Part shown: piece by piece, positions 49,511 through 57,843 of the stretch
Position numbering within the stretch: position 1 is the first letter of the stretch
Layout: the number at the start of each line of letters is the position of its first letter
Source: Nitrospira sp.
GTDB lineage: Bacteria; Nitrospirota; Nitrospiria; Nitrospirales; Nitrospiraceae
Direction: 5' to 3'
NCBI GenBank assembly: GCA_022842445.1
Contig: JALHPO010000005.1
Span: forward strand, 124,001 to 188,000
Length of the DNA stretch: 64,000 bases
Notes under the pieces: generated by a model
What the model was told of the DNA's origin: nothing
What the model saw: the letters and a program-made list of their open reading frames with translations, nothing else
Database searches by the model: none
Translations under genes and position numbers: made by a program

Positions 49511-50926
49511 TCATTTCAAAACACGCACCCGTGACGGCCACAGCGATCCCGCGACCATGCCGGCTCCGGCCATCACAAATCCGATAAGCTGGGGTGGCCA
49601 AACGAAATCGGGGATGGCGAACAATTCCATCGTGAGCCAGCCGGTCACGCCCGCGGCGATGGACCACAGGGCGCCTTGCGTCGTGGCGTGTTTCCAATAG
49701 AGTCCCGCAAACAGCGGGACAAACGCGGCGACCAGCGTCACTTCATACGTATTCACCACCAATTTGTAGATCGTCGCATCCGACCAGAGTGCAATCGCCA
49801 ATACCACCCCGGCAAACCCGACCAGCACAACCCGCATCAGACGCAAGAACTCGGAATCGTTCAACGGTCCAAGCATCGGCCTGATGACGTTTTCGCTCAA
49901 TGTCACCGACGGCGCCAACAACGTTGCGCTCGAACAACTCATGACCGCAGAAAGGACGGCGCCGAAGAACACCACCTGCGCAATGATCGGCGTATGCTGC
50001 AAAATCAGCGTCGGCAGCACCATTTGTGAATCCTGCTCCAACAAGGCGCCGAACTTCACCGGATCCACCAGCGTCGCCGCATAGGCGAGAAACATCGGCA
50101 CGAAACAGAACCCGAAGTAGAGTGTCCCGCCGAGCAGTGACCCGCGCACCGCCGTACGTTCGTTCTTGGCCGAGGTGATGCGTTGAAACACATCCTGTTG
50201 AGGGATCGATCCCAGCATCATCGTCATCCACGCGCCGACGAAGGGAATCCAGGCCGTCAGTGAGGCCTGTGGAAAGAAGTCCAGCTTGCCGGCGGCGGCC
50301 GCATGCTCAATCACCGTGTTCACCCCGCCGGCCAGTCCGCTCACGACGGAGGAAATGTAGAGCAGCCCTCCCATGATCACGGAAATCTGAACGAAATCCA
50401 AAATGGCCACAGAAAACATCCCGCCGAAGGTCGTGTACATGAGGACGATCGCCGCACCGATCACGATGCCGACAGACTGGCTGATCGCGCCATCAGTCAC
50501 GGCATTGAGCACCAGCCCCAGCACTTTGAACTGAGCGGCGACCCATCCGAAATAGGACACGACGACGGCGAGTGTGCAGAGCACTTCCACCCGACGGTCG
50601 AATCGTAGCCGGTAGTAGTCCCCCACCGTGAGAATATTCAGGCGGTACAACCGCGGCGCAAAGAACAGTCCTGCCAGAATGAGACACATGCTCGACCCGA
50701 ATGGATCGGCGACGACGCCGCGCAATCCTTCTTTGACGAATGTCGCCGAGATGCCGAGCACGGCCTCGGCCCCGAACCAGGTCGCAAAGACCGTCGCCGT
50801 GACGATGGGCAAGGGCAAACTTCGCCCGGCCACGGCGAAATCCTTGGAGTTCCGCACACGGGTCGCGGCAAATAGCCCGATGCCGACGGAGATAAGGAGA
50901 TAGAGGATGACAAAACTTAGCAACAT
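49511..50926 (-). CDS. Sodium:solute symporter
   Basis: This 471-aa protein has about 13 membrane helices and the SSS-family pattern, including TATVFATWFGAEAVLGISATFVKEG, WVAAQFKVLG and the core QISVIMGGLLYISSV helix. The family moves solutes such as proline, pantothenate, acetate or sugars with sodium. The substrate is not shown; a tryptophan-rich aromatic cavity is not distinctive. It lies convergent to the ABC-F gene with a 36-bp gap and stands alone. Confidence 0.9.
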   Translation of the reverse strand: MLLSFVILYLLISVGIGLFAATRVRNSKDFAVAGRSLPLPIVTATVFATWFGAEAVLGISATFVKEGLRGVVADPFGSSMCLILAGLFFAPRLYRLNILTVGDYYRLRFDRRVEVLCTLAVVVSYFGWVAAQFKVLGLVLNAVTDGAISQSVGIVIGAAIVLMYTTFGGMFSVAILDFVQISVIMGGLLYISSVVSGLAGGVNTVIEHAAAAGKLDFFPQASLTAWIPFVGAWMTMMLGSIPQQDVFQRITSAKNERTAVRGSLLGGTLYFGFCFVPMFLAYAATLVDPVKFGALLEQDSQMVLPTLILQHTPIIAQVVFFGAVLSAVMSCSSATLLAPSVTLSENVIRPMLGPLNDSEFLRLMRVVLVGFAGVVLAIALWSDATIYKLVVNTYEVTLVAAFVPLFAGLYWKHATTQGALWSIAAGVTGWLTMELFAIPDFVWPPQLIGFVMAGAGMVAGSLWPSRVRVLK

Positions 50927-51012
50927 GCGGTTCCGCCCTAGCCCACATTATTCATGACAGTTCGTCGCGAAATCGCCAAGCCGCGTCGTGAGAACGGCGC
51001 GCGGAGCCCGGA

Positions 51013-51049
51013 GGACCTGAGGCATACTCGTGCAGTATGTCGAAGGTCC
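51013..51049. repeat. Palindromic hairpin in symporter/secreted-protein gap
   Basis: Arms GGACCT...GGCATACT (51013-51028) and AGTATGTC...AGGTCC (51034-51049) pair with a 5-base loop and two small mismatches. Together with copy B of the dispersed repeat at 51087-51131, it fills most of this 333-bp gap. Confidence 0.6.
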
Positions 51050-51086
51050 GAGGGGCGAGCCCGCCGGCCGCAGGCTTGTCGGAACA

Positions 51087-51131
51087 GCGGATCGGCGATT
51101 GCAGCAGAAGGGCTCATGAATAATGCGGGCT
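51087..51131. repeat. Dispersed repeat copy B
   Basis: This 45-base stretch matches 24421-24464 closely (core GCGGATCGGCGATTGC, then GCAGAAG and AATAATG.GGGCT). Both copies lie near the 3' ends of minus-strand genes. Confidence 0.6.
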
Positions 51132-51259
51132 CCTCACACTGGCGGGCGGATTCTAACGGGGCTTAGGGCAGGGAGCAATGGGAGCAGTTTCACGAAAAAC
51201 GCGAGGCTACAGCCCTTGAGAACCGTAGCCTCGCTCCATGGCGACGAATCGCTCACAGA

Positions 51260-51718
51260 TTAATGACGGCCCTGACCTCCACGCTTCCGGTCCTTCTTGT
51301 CGTGATCGTCGTCCTTGTCCTCGTCATCATCGCCGTCCTCATCGTGATCTTTTCCATTGTCATGTTTCCGGTCTTTCCGGTCGGATTTTCGCTGTTCTTT
51401 GTCAGCTTTCCGCTCGGCTTTCCGGCGCTCTTTTTCGGCTTTCCGCTCTGCCTTCCGGCCCTCCTTTTCAGCCTTCCGCTGTGACTTGTCGCGGTGACGA
51501 TCGCCCTTCATGCGCTTCTCGCCTTCGCCCTTCATCGCGCCGGAGGGTTCTTCAGGTATAGAAGGAGGCATAGGAGCCGGCGAAGTCGCAGGGGCGGAAG
51601 CAGGTGGAACGGTTGGGGGCATCGCGGTGGGATCGGACGACGGAACCTGCGCGAACGTAGATACGCTGAAGGCCAACGCCATCATCAGCGCTGAACATTG
51701 AATTGACACACGATACAT
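51260..51718 (-). CDS. Secreted protein with Lys/Arg hendecad repeats and acidic tail
   Basis: I do not recognise the family. The 152-aa product has a signal peptide (cleavage after FAQ, residue 24), a Pro-rich stretch (25-60), then three 11-residue repeats at 82-92, 93-103 and 104-114 (KAEKEGRKAER, KAEKERRKAER, KADKEQRKSDR). A His/Asp-rich acidic tail (119-143, including DGDDDEDKDDD) and a short basic end follow. The repeats are compatible with a charged single alpha helix, and the acidic tail with metal binding. GGAGG lies 7 bases before the ATG. Confidence 0.8.
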   Translation of the reverse strand: MYRVSIQCSALMMALAFSVSTFAQVPSSDPTAMPPTVPPASAPATSPAPMPPSIPEEPSGAMKGEGEKRMKGDRHRDKSQRKAEKEGRKAERKAEKERRKAERKADKEQRKSDRKDRKHDNGKDHDEDGDDDEDKDDDHDKKDRKRGGQGRH

Positions 51719-52001
51719 ACAACGTCCTCCTCTATAGTTAAAATAAATTTCTAGGGTACATGCCCTCTATTTTCTACAATAACCGAGTAGCCGCAAGTAT
51801 TCTTGCATTCTATTCCGTTGCCTTTTCAAGACAACTTCACACGATTTACGGTTGATGGTGACGACAGAGGCCTCACGCCTCCTCGTTACCAGGCAGATTC
51901 GTGAAGGGCCCTGCATGGGGAATCGATAATGAAGGAAGGGAACGTCGAGTATCAGTGGACGGCGTCGGAAGCGATGGCCCTGGTCAACACCGACATGCGG
52001 C

Positions 52002-52439
52002 CTAGAAAGCCCAGTATCGGGAAGGTCCAAACATCAGCCGGCATCCTACGAGAAAGAGTTCCCCGCGGGACTCCACAGGCACAGGTTTCGCCCATTGCAC
52101 TTCGTACAGATTCAACGACCGGCGCCAATTGGATTCGGGAACATGAACTTCGAGAAGCTGTTGCCTGTGGGGCAACGAGCCCATGAATAAGAGAATGCCG
52201 TGCGGGCTTCTATTCAGGCTGTAGGCTTCCCCCTGCTGGATTGTCACCCCCGCCTCATCGATCGCTTCGCAGAACTCATACGTGCAGACCTTCTGTTCTG
52301 CAACCCTGTCTTCCCGCCGACGAGTTGGAAACGGAGTGGTGACAGGCCCACTCGACATCCCCGGCCGAAGTCCGGCTTGCACATACTCCGCAACATAGGA
52401 GTGGGATGTATGAATAACCTCGCGCGTTCCAATCCTCAT
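52002..52439 (-). CDS. PilZ-like protein A (paralogue of 54685-55059)
   Basis: This 145-aa protein has RRREDR near residue 40 and a core YSLNRSPHGILLFMGS, which resembles the PilZ RxxxR and DxSxxG motifs but with N, R and H in place of the usual residues. YEVQWAKPVPVES and FLVGCRL match the second protein at 54685 almost word for word. c-di-GMP binding is therefore doubtful, and this may be a diverged family. GGAGG lies 8 bases before the ATG at 52439. A pair of 13-base direct repeats lies upstream. Confidence 0.65.
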   Translation of the reverse strand: MRIGTREVIHTSHSYVAEYVQAGLRPGMSSGPVTTPFPTRRREDRVAEQKVCTYEFCEAIDEAGVTIQQGEAYSLNRSPHGILLFMGSLPHRQQLLEVHVPESNWRRSLNLYEVQWAKPVPVESRGELFLVGCRLMFGPSRYWAF

Positions 52440-52484
52440 GGGGCTAACCTCCATCAAGACAGCGACTGAAGTACATCCCTTAAC

Positions 52485-52513
52485 GTATACAATACAGAAT
52501 GTATACAATACAG
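52485..52513. repeat. Tandem GTATACAATACAG repeat
   Basis: Two exact copies of GTATACAATACAG (52485-52497 and 52501-52513) lie 3 bases apart, giving a 16-base period, about 46 bp upstream of the PilZ-like gene start. The A/T-rich words could be an operator or promoter. The rest of 52514-52796 shows no gene or repeat I can support. Confidence 0.5.
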
Positions 52514-52796
52514 GTTACACAACAGATGAGCAAGTGCCGTACCGTTGGAATAGTCCACCATCCCATGCGCGGAACTTCTGATGATTTCTTTGAAATCTCG
52601 TTCAGATCAAGCAGTCCCGTCACGCCACCATGAAGGGACATGGCTACATTTCCATCACCAAACATGTCCTATCAATATGATTTACAACACTATTTCTATT
52701 TGTACTGGTCAGCCTACAAAAAGAATGGTGCAGCCTTCACCACACCCTGTGAAACAACGTCATGAACCGAATAAAAAGACCGGCTGCCGCACAGAG

Positions 52797-54008
52797 TCAG
52801 ACAGCAGGGGTTCGTATGTGTTCGGGCCGGAATCCCAGACCGATCAGCCTAGCCGGAAACCGTTGGAGAAACGGGAAGCGAGCGATCCATCGGACCGGAA
52901 CCGGAGGTTGCAACCGGACCGACGTGGCAAGCACAGGCTTGATGACACGGTTTTGAATCATGAGCTGCACTCGCTGTGTCATCTTGGTGGGCCAGGCCCG
53001 CCGGGCCTGTACGCGATGCAAATCCTCAACCGTCAATCGGTTGTCGCGTAGCGCGCTGGTCAGCAGATTTGCAGTTGCCACAGCATCCTGAATCGCCAAA
53101 TTAATTCCTACCCCGGCGACCGGTGACATGGCATGAGCGGCATCGCCGATACAGAGCAAACCCGGCCGATACCATCGTTGCAATCGATCGATCTGCACGG
53201 TCAAGAGTTTGATCAGGTCCCACTCTCGCAGTTCATGGACCCGGTCGGCGGCAAAGGGCGCCAAAGCAGCGACACTGTCTCGAAAAGCCTCCAGTCCCTT
53301 GGCATGAACCTCACTCAGCGACCCCTTGGCGATCACGAAGCCGCATTGCCAGTACTCACCCCGGTTCAACATGATGAAAATTCGACCGATATCGAACCGG
53401 CCCATCGGATCGATCGGATCGTGTGGTCTGCGCGAAAGCCGGAACCACAAGACATCCATGGGAGCACCGAATTCTTCTACGAACAGCCCCGCCTTCGCGC
53501 GGACGACCGAATGTCGGCCGTCGGCCCCCACGACCAGCGCGCTCCGGACCTCCAACGGCCCGTCCGGTGTCACTGCGCGAAGCCCAACGACCAAACCGCT
53601 CTCTTCAATCAGATCCGTCACCTCCGCATTCATTCGAACCTGAAAATCGGGATACCGGCTTCCCGCTTCGGCGAGAAAGTTGAGAAAATCCCACTGCGGT
53701 ATGAAGGCGACATAGCGGCACTGCGTCGGCAGGTGCGAAAAGTCCGCCACCGTGAACTCCAGCTCTCCGAACCATCCGTTGATGCGAGAGACTTTCTGAT
53801 GCGGCAGCCGGAGGAATCGTTCAAGCACCCCCAGCTCATGCATGATCTCCAATGTCGAAGGGTGGAGCGTGTCTCCGCGAAAGTCGCGGAGGAAGTCGGC
53901 GTGTTTCTCAAGCACCAGCACCGGGACTCCGGCGCGAGCGAAGAGAAGGCCCAGCATCATGCCGGCGGGCCCCCCGCCTGCGATACAAACTTGAACCGTT
54001 TTTGTCAT
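52797..54008 (-). CDS. FAD-dependent monooxygenase (UbiH/PHBH type)
   Basis: This 403-aa flavoprotein has an N-terminal FAD-binding GGGPAGMMLGLLFARAG motif, the DG motif VVGADGRHSVVR and the C-terminal GD motif CIGDAAHAMSPVAGVGINLA. This is the class A hydroxylase pattern that uses NAD(P)H to hydroxylate aromatic or similar substrates. The PHBH-type substrate fingerprint is not clear, so the substrate is unknown. The start at 54008 has no good ribosome-binding site; an in-frame start at 54095 is possible. It lies upstream of the PilZ-like gene A on the same strand. Confidence 0.88.
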   Translation of the reverse strand: MTKTVQVCIAGGGPAGMMLGLLFARAGVPVLVLEKHADFLRDFRGDTLHPSTLEIMHELGVLERFLRLPHQKVSRINGWFGELEFTVADFSHLPTQCRYVAFIPQWDFLNFLAEAGSRYPDFQVRMNAEVTDLIEESGLVVGLRAVTPDGPLEVRSALVVGADGRHSVVRAKAGLFVEEFGAPMDVLWFRLSRRPHDPIDPMGRFDIGRIFIMLNRGEYWQCGFVIAKGSLSEVHAKGLEAFRDSVAALAPFAADRVHELREWDLIKLLTVQIDRLQRWYRPGLLCIGDAAHAMSPVAGVGINLAIQDAVATANLLTSALRDNRLTVEDLHRVQARRAWPTKMTQRVQLMIQNRVIKPVLATSVRLQPPVPVRWIARFPFLQRFPARLIGLGFRPEHIRTPAV

Positions 54009-54213
54009 AGCGATGGAACGGTCAGAGAAATGCGATCCTGCCTGTAGGCTATCACATGCTACCCCCACTTCCGCTGACAGGGGAGGAGTCTCCACATAGC
54101 TCTAGATTTTATCGGCCGACTGGGCGTAGAATTTTCCCTCTTTAGAAGGGAGGTCCATGTAAGAAATCACCACCATTCACCAGGCGAAGGCCATCAATGA
54201 AAGGAGACAATCC

Positions 54214-54402
54214 ATGTTTGCAAGCGGACCCAATTGGGTTGGATTCGTGATGTTGATGCTGGCGCTCGTGTTCAACGAGCTGTACCTTGGGATGAACACG
54301 TGGTATGACCTCAACATGAGTGCGGTTATTGGAGCTGTCGTCTACTTGGTCGTGGGGGTCACACTCGCAGTATGGCCAAGTCCAAGCGATGAGAGAGTCT
54401 GA
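54214..54402 (+). CDS. Small two-helix membrane protein (62 aa)
   Basis: The product has two hydrophobic helices (about 8-22 and 36-55), for example GFVMLMLALVFNELYLG and SAVIGAVVYLVVGVTLAVW, joined by a short polar loop. AAGGAGA lies before the ATG at 54214 with normal spacing, which supports translation. I do not know the family. It lies between the minus-strand FAD monooxygenase and the tag fragment. Confidence 0.65.
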   Translation: MFASGPNWVGFVMLMLALVFNELYLGMNTWYDLNMSAVIGAVVYLVVGVTLAVWPSPSDERV

Positions 54403-54488
54403 CTGATCCATAACCCGCCTTGCCGATGATAGATCACATTAATGGTGTGCCCTCAAGCGTCCCCAGACCGTCAGCCGCCTCCAACCAT

Positions 54489-54671
54489 TTAAAAATGCTT
54501 ACAAACGAGTGCTATCTCTGACGGTCTTTTACTGAGAAAACATGTTCTCGTATGCTCGTTCACCAGACCCACCGCCTGTATATAGGCATAGATAATCGTG
54601 CTGCCGACGAACCGAAACCTCCGCCGCTTGAGGTCCTTTGATAGCGTATCGCTTATAGGGTTTGTGGCTGG
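54489..54671 (-). pseudogene. Fragment of a second tag gene
   Basis: The frame matches the C-terminal 45 residues of the intact tag at 55243-55854 very closely (PATNPxSDTLSKDLKRR, RFVGSTI.YAY.QAVGLVN.HT..CF), including the zinc-ligand His and Cys. The match covers 54537-54671, and the frame runs on to 54489 with unrelated residues. The remaining three-quarters of the gene are missing. It begins 13 bp after the stop of PilZ-like gene B, suggesting a local duplication with deletion. Confidence 0.85.
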
Positions 54672-54684
54672 AAAGGAGAAAAAG

Positions 54685-55059
54685 CTATCGTGACATGGCC
54701 GTGGTGAGCCGGCACCCGACCAGAAACTGATCGCCATCGGAGTCGGTCGACAATGCCCGTACCCAACATACTTCATACACCATCGTAGACCGATGCCATC
54801 CAAGTCGAGGATTGTACAAAACGATCAATTGCCGGGCATGCGGCGATTCCCTCATCAAGAGAAGGATGCCGTGCGCGCTTCGATTCAGGCTGAACAACCT
54901 GCCTTCCACAACTGCTTCGGCCCCATCAAGGCGCGATTCATATATCTCGTAGGTGTACCAATGACGATCCTCGACCCGCGCTTCCTGGCGACGATTGGAG
55001 GACGATGCATCACGATCCAGTCGTACTGGTGGTTCCATTTCATTGAGATGACTTGCCAT
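54685..55059 (-). CDS. PilZ-like protein B (paralogue of 52002-52439)
   Basis: This 124-aa protein has an N-terminal [10 protein letters not shown] stretch and the core [17 protein letters not shown], with [13 protein letters not shown] and FLVGCRLTT matching PilZ-like protein A. The RxxxR-type and NxSxxG-type positions are present, with substitutions, so c-di-GMP binding is uncertain. The start at 55059 has a weak AGGGA nearby. It lies downstream of the intact tag and upstream of the tag fragment on the same strand. Confidence 0.7.
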   Translation of the reverse strand: MASHLNEMEPPVRLDRDASSSNRRQEARVEDRHWYTYEIYESRLDGAEAVVEGRLFSLNRSAHGILLLMRESPHARQLIVLYNPRLGWHRSTMVYEVCWVRALSTDSDGDQFLVGCRLTTAMSR

Positions 55060-55242
55060 AGTTCCCTGCCAGGACTCACAATTGCCGATAACTCAGGATA
55101 TCGTTTGAGGGCAAGAGCCATGCCGATATGGTTCGCACTTTTCATGGGTGATACGGTACCTTTTGAATTGAATGAACTGTAGGAGTGAAGGGAAATACCT
55201 ACTCACACCTCAAGCCGCTCTCTTGGTGGAGAGAGACCTCGT

Positions 55243-55854
55243 TCACCGGCGGGATGACTGGAAACACTCCTCCGTATGGTCATTGACCAGACCGACTGCC
55301 TGCATGTAGGCATAGACAATTGTGCTACCGACGAACCGAAACCCCCGCCGCTTGAGGTCCTTGGACAACGTGTCACTCCCGGGGTTGGTGGCCGGAACGT
55401 CTGTCATCCGCTTCCAACGATTGACGATGGGTTCTCCCGCCACAAACGACCACACATACGCGTCGAAAGACCCGAACTCTCGTTGGACGGCCAGAAACGC
55501 CTTGGCGTTCGTGACCGCTGCATCGATCTTGAGCCGGTTCCGAACAATGGCCGGATTCTGCAGCAGCTCAGCCTTCCTCTTGGCCGTGAACCTCGCCACT
55601 TTCTTCGGATCGAATCCGGCAAACGCCTTTCGATACCCCTCACGTTTCCGCAAGATCGTGTCCCACGTCAGCCCGGCCTGCGCGCCTTCAAGTAACAGCA
55701 TCTCGAAATGCTTCCGATCACGGTGCACAGGCCTGCCCCACTCCCGATCGTGATAACGGATCATGTGCGGCTTGTCGCCGACCCATGCGCAACGGATCGG
55801 AATGGCTGTCGGTTGTGTGGATGCCCTCGGCATAGACCGTTCGTTCTTTCCCAT
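55243..55854 (-). CDS. tag: DNA-3-methyladenine glycosylase I
   Basis: This enzyme removes 3-methyladenine from alkylated DNA, starting base-excision repair. The 203-aa protein has the family's CAWV at residue 22, YHDREWGRPVHRD near 36 and the C-terminal zinc site with NDHTEECF, matching the Cys/His/His/Cys cluster of E. coli Tag. The pocket residues around LLEGAQAGLTWDTIL are also present. It lies 5 bp downstream of the NmrA-type gene on the same strand. Confidence 0.95.
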   Translation of the reverse strand: MGKNERSMPRASTQPTAIPIRCAWVGDKPHMIRYHDREWGRPVHRDRKHFEMLLLEGAQAGLTWDTILRKREGYRKAFAGFDPKKVARFTAKRKAELLQNPAIVRNRLKIDAAVTNAKAFLAVQREFGSFDAYVWSFVAGEPIVNRWKRMTDVPATNPGSDTLSKDLKRRGFRFVGSTIVYAYMQAVGLVNDHTEECFQSSRR

Positions 55855-55859
55855 CGTGC

Positions 55860-56813
55860 TTAGGCCTCAAGTGAAATCCGGTTCTTATTAACCGCCAACC
55901 ACTGTTCAAACGTCTGCAGAGAGGGATTGAGCGATCGGGACAGGGTCAGATCGCGGGCTCCGCAGAAACGCTCGTTGAAATCATGCTTGAATTGAAACAT
56001 GTTACACAGATCGTCGACGCCGGGAAATCCGAATGTTCTGTAGGTCTCGAACGACAAGGCGTGATATGTGATGGATCTGCTCAGCGCCTTGGTTAAGGCC
56101 GCGGCCATTTCCTGGCCGGTCAGATGCTCCCCGGCAATGCCAACCGTCTTCCCGATAGAGGCTTGCCCTCCCTTGAAAACTCCGAAACAACATTTGCCGA
56201 TATCCTCGACACCCATACCGGGCAGCTTTTTGTCGCTCATCGGCAGAGTGAGCGCGAGTTGACCGTCCGGACCTTTCTTCGGCCCCATCCCGAAGAAGAT
56301 CATGTTCTCCCAATAGAACGATGTGAGGAGGAAGGTGACCGGCAATCCCAGCTTAGTGAATTCCGCGTCGGCCTCACCCTTCGCGTCAAAATGGGGCACC
56401 TTGTACTTGCCCATCAATGTAGGCATCCGCTGATCGGCCAGTGGAATCCACCGCCTGGTATCTTCGAGAGTCGACCAGACGACATGCCTGACCTCGGCGC
56501 TCTTGGCGGCCTGCGCCAGCGCCTTGGCTTGAGCGATTTCCTTCTCAGGCGAGAAATGTTCCCAGTAGTTGGTTAGGCAAAAGGCACCATGACAGCCGGC
56601 GAACGCCCGCTTGAGACTCTCGACATCGTCCAGATCGGCAGCCACCACCTCGATCCCCAACGCCGCCAATGTTTTGGCCTTATCGGAATTGGTATCCCGC
56701 GTGAGCGCACGTACCGTGAACCCAGCGGCTGGCTCCTTGACGATGGCCCGAACCAGTCCACCGCCCTGCGCCCCCGTTGATCCCACAACGGCGATAATTT
56801 TTCTCTCGGTCAT
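55860..56813 (-). CDS. NmrA-like NAD(P)-binding protein
   Basis: This 317-aa protein has an N-terminal Rossmann fold with AVVGSTGAQGGGLVRAI, then an NmrA-like sequence with LTRDTNSDKAKTL and VVWSTLEDTRR. Members of this atypical SDR family act as redox sensors or as reductases. The catalytic Tyr-Lys pair of normal SDRs is not evident, so it may be regulatory. GGAGG lies 5 bases before the ATG at 56813. It is divergent from the TetR gene across a 377-bp gap, so shared control is possible. Confidence 0.88.
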   Translation of the reverse strand: MTERKIIAVVGSTGAQGGGLVRAIVKEPAAGFTVRALTRDTNSDKAKTLAALGIEVVAADLDDVESLKRAFAGCHGAFCLTNYWEHFSPEKEIAQAKALAQAAKSAEVRHVVWSTLEDTRRWIPLADQRMPTLMGKYKVPHFDAKGEADAEFTKLGLPVTFLLTSFYWENMIFFGMGPKKGPDGQLALTLPMSDKKLPGMGVEDIGKCCFGVFKGGQASIGKTVGIAGEHLTGQEMAAALTKALSRSITYHALSFETYRTFGFPGVDDLCNMFQFKHDFNERFCGARDLTLSRSLNPSLQTFEQWLAVNKNRISLEA

Positions 56814-57153
56814 ACGCACCTCCCTTTAGAAGTGATGATCGTTCTCCCTGGAGCCAATGGCAGATTGTCCACAAAGAGATTCCCTCGTTCAACCGGCCAT
56901 GTCGACGGACCACGTCTATGCCTGTGCGATTCAATCCGTCCTCGCTGCGGAGGAGGCACGACTACAACAGCACCGGACTGAAAACTGATCGTGAGCCTCG
57001 ATACCAATCAGCCTCAAGCCTAACTCTCTCATGTGATCACACTCAACCGCGAGCTTGCGTCGTCATACGTGGCAGTCCCTCAACCGGCCTCAAACTCGGC
57101 GGTGCGTCCTTAAGAAAGATGACATCGACGACCTATCACTCACAAATAGCCTC

Positions 57154-57183
57154 TTGACAACGGCACCTACCTACTGGTAGGTA
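57154..57183 (+). promoter_or_regulatory. TetR promoter with operator O1
   Basis: TTGACA at 57154-57159 and TAGGTA at 57178-57183, 18 bases apart, form a sigma-70-type promoter. The 18-bp palindrome ACCTACCTACTGGTAGGT at 57165-57182 (7-base arms, 4-base spacer) lies between and over the hexamers, so the TetR protein would block RNA polymerase. Transcription would start about 7 bases later, at or next to the ATG at 57191, which suggests a leaderless message. The rest of 56820-57153 shows no other feature. Confidence 0.7.
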
Positions 57184-57190
57184 TGTGGCC

Positions 57191-57769
57191 ATGATAAAGG
57201 GTGACACCAAGACGGCGATTCTCGATGCCGCGCAGGAATTGATCCAGCGTAGCGGTGCGAATGCGATGAGCTATCAACACATCAGCGAAGCTATCGGCAT
57301 CCGGAAAGCCAGCATCCACCATCACTTCCCCACCAAGGATGCTCTGCTCGATGCACTCATTCGGCGATACGCGGCCTATTTTCTCGGCCTCGTCGATTCG
57401 ATTGTCGAGTCAAAGAAAGATCCTGCCTCGAAACTGCGTGCATATGCCGGCTTGTTTGAAGCAACGTTGAGCGAAGGCAAGCAGGACAAGGCTTGTCTCT
57501 GTGGCATGTTGGGCGCGGAATTATCGACCTTAGGGGGTCCCGCAGCAGCCGGTGTCAGGCGGTTCTACCGGGAGAACGAGGCGCGTCTGGTTCGAGTGCT
57601 CGAAGAAGGCAAGGCACAAGGGCAGTTTCACTATAAGGGAGACGCGAAACTGGTCGCGGCCATGATTTTCTCGTTGCTGGAAGGAGGTGTGTTGGTCGCA
57701 AGGGCGGAGGGCGGACACCAACGGCTGCATGCGATGGCAGAACAGACTCTGAAATTGCTGCAGAGGTGA
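57191..57769 (+). CDS. TetR-family transcriptional regulator
   Basis: This 192-aa repressor has an N-terminal helix-turn-helix (MSYQHISEAIGIRKASIHHHFPTKDALLDALI) and a C-terminal ligand-binding region with a Cys pair near 100. It is preceded by an operator that matches a second site after the gene at one base in 18, so it should repress itself and the downstream operon. A GTG at 57185 is in frame but the ATG at 57191 fits the promoter. It is divergent from the NmrA-type gene. The inducer is unknown. Confidence 0.93.
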   Translation: MIKGDTKTAILDAAQELIQRSGANAMSYQHISEAIGIRKASIHHHFPTKDALLDALIRRYAAYFLGLVDSIVESKKDPASKLRAYAGLFEATLSEGKQDKACLCGMLGAELSTLGGPAAAGVRRFYRENEARLVRVLEEGKAQGQFHYKGDAKLVAAMIFSLLEGGVLVARAEGGHQRLHAMAEQTLKLLQR

Positions 57770-57792
57770 CAGGATGTTTTTTTGCCGTGCAG

Positions 57793-57810
57793 ACCTACCT
57801 ACTAGTAGGT
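57793..57810 (+). promoter_or_regulatory. TetR operator O2
   Basis: ACCTACCTACTAGTAGGT differs from O1 at one position and lies 24 bp after the tetR stop and 33 bp before the next gene. It suggests separate control of the three downstream enzyme genes by the same repressor. Confidence 0.75.
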
Positions 57811-57843
57811 CAATTTTCATATCATAACAACGAGGAGGACATC

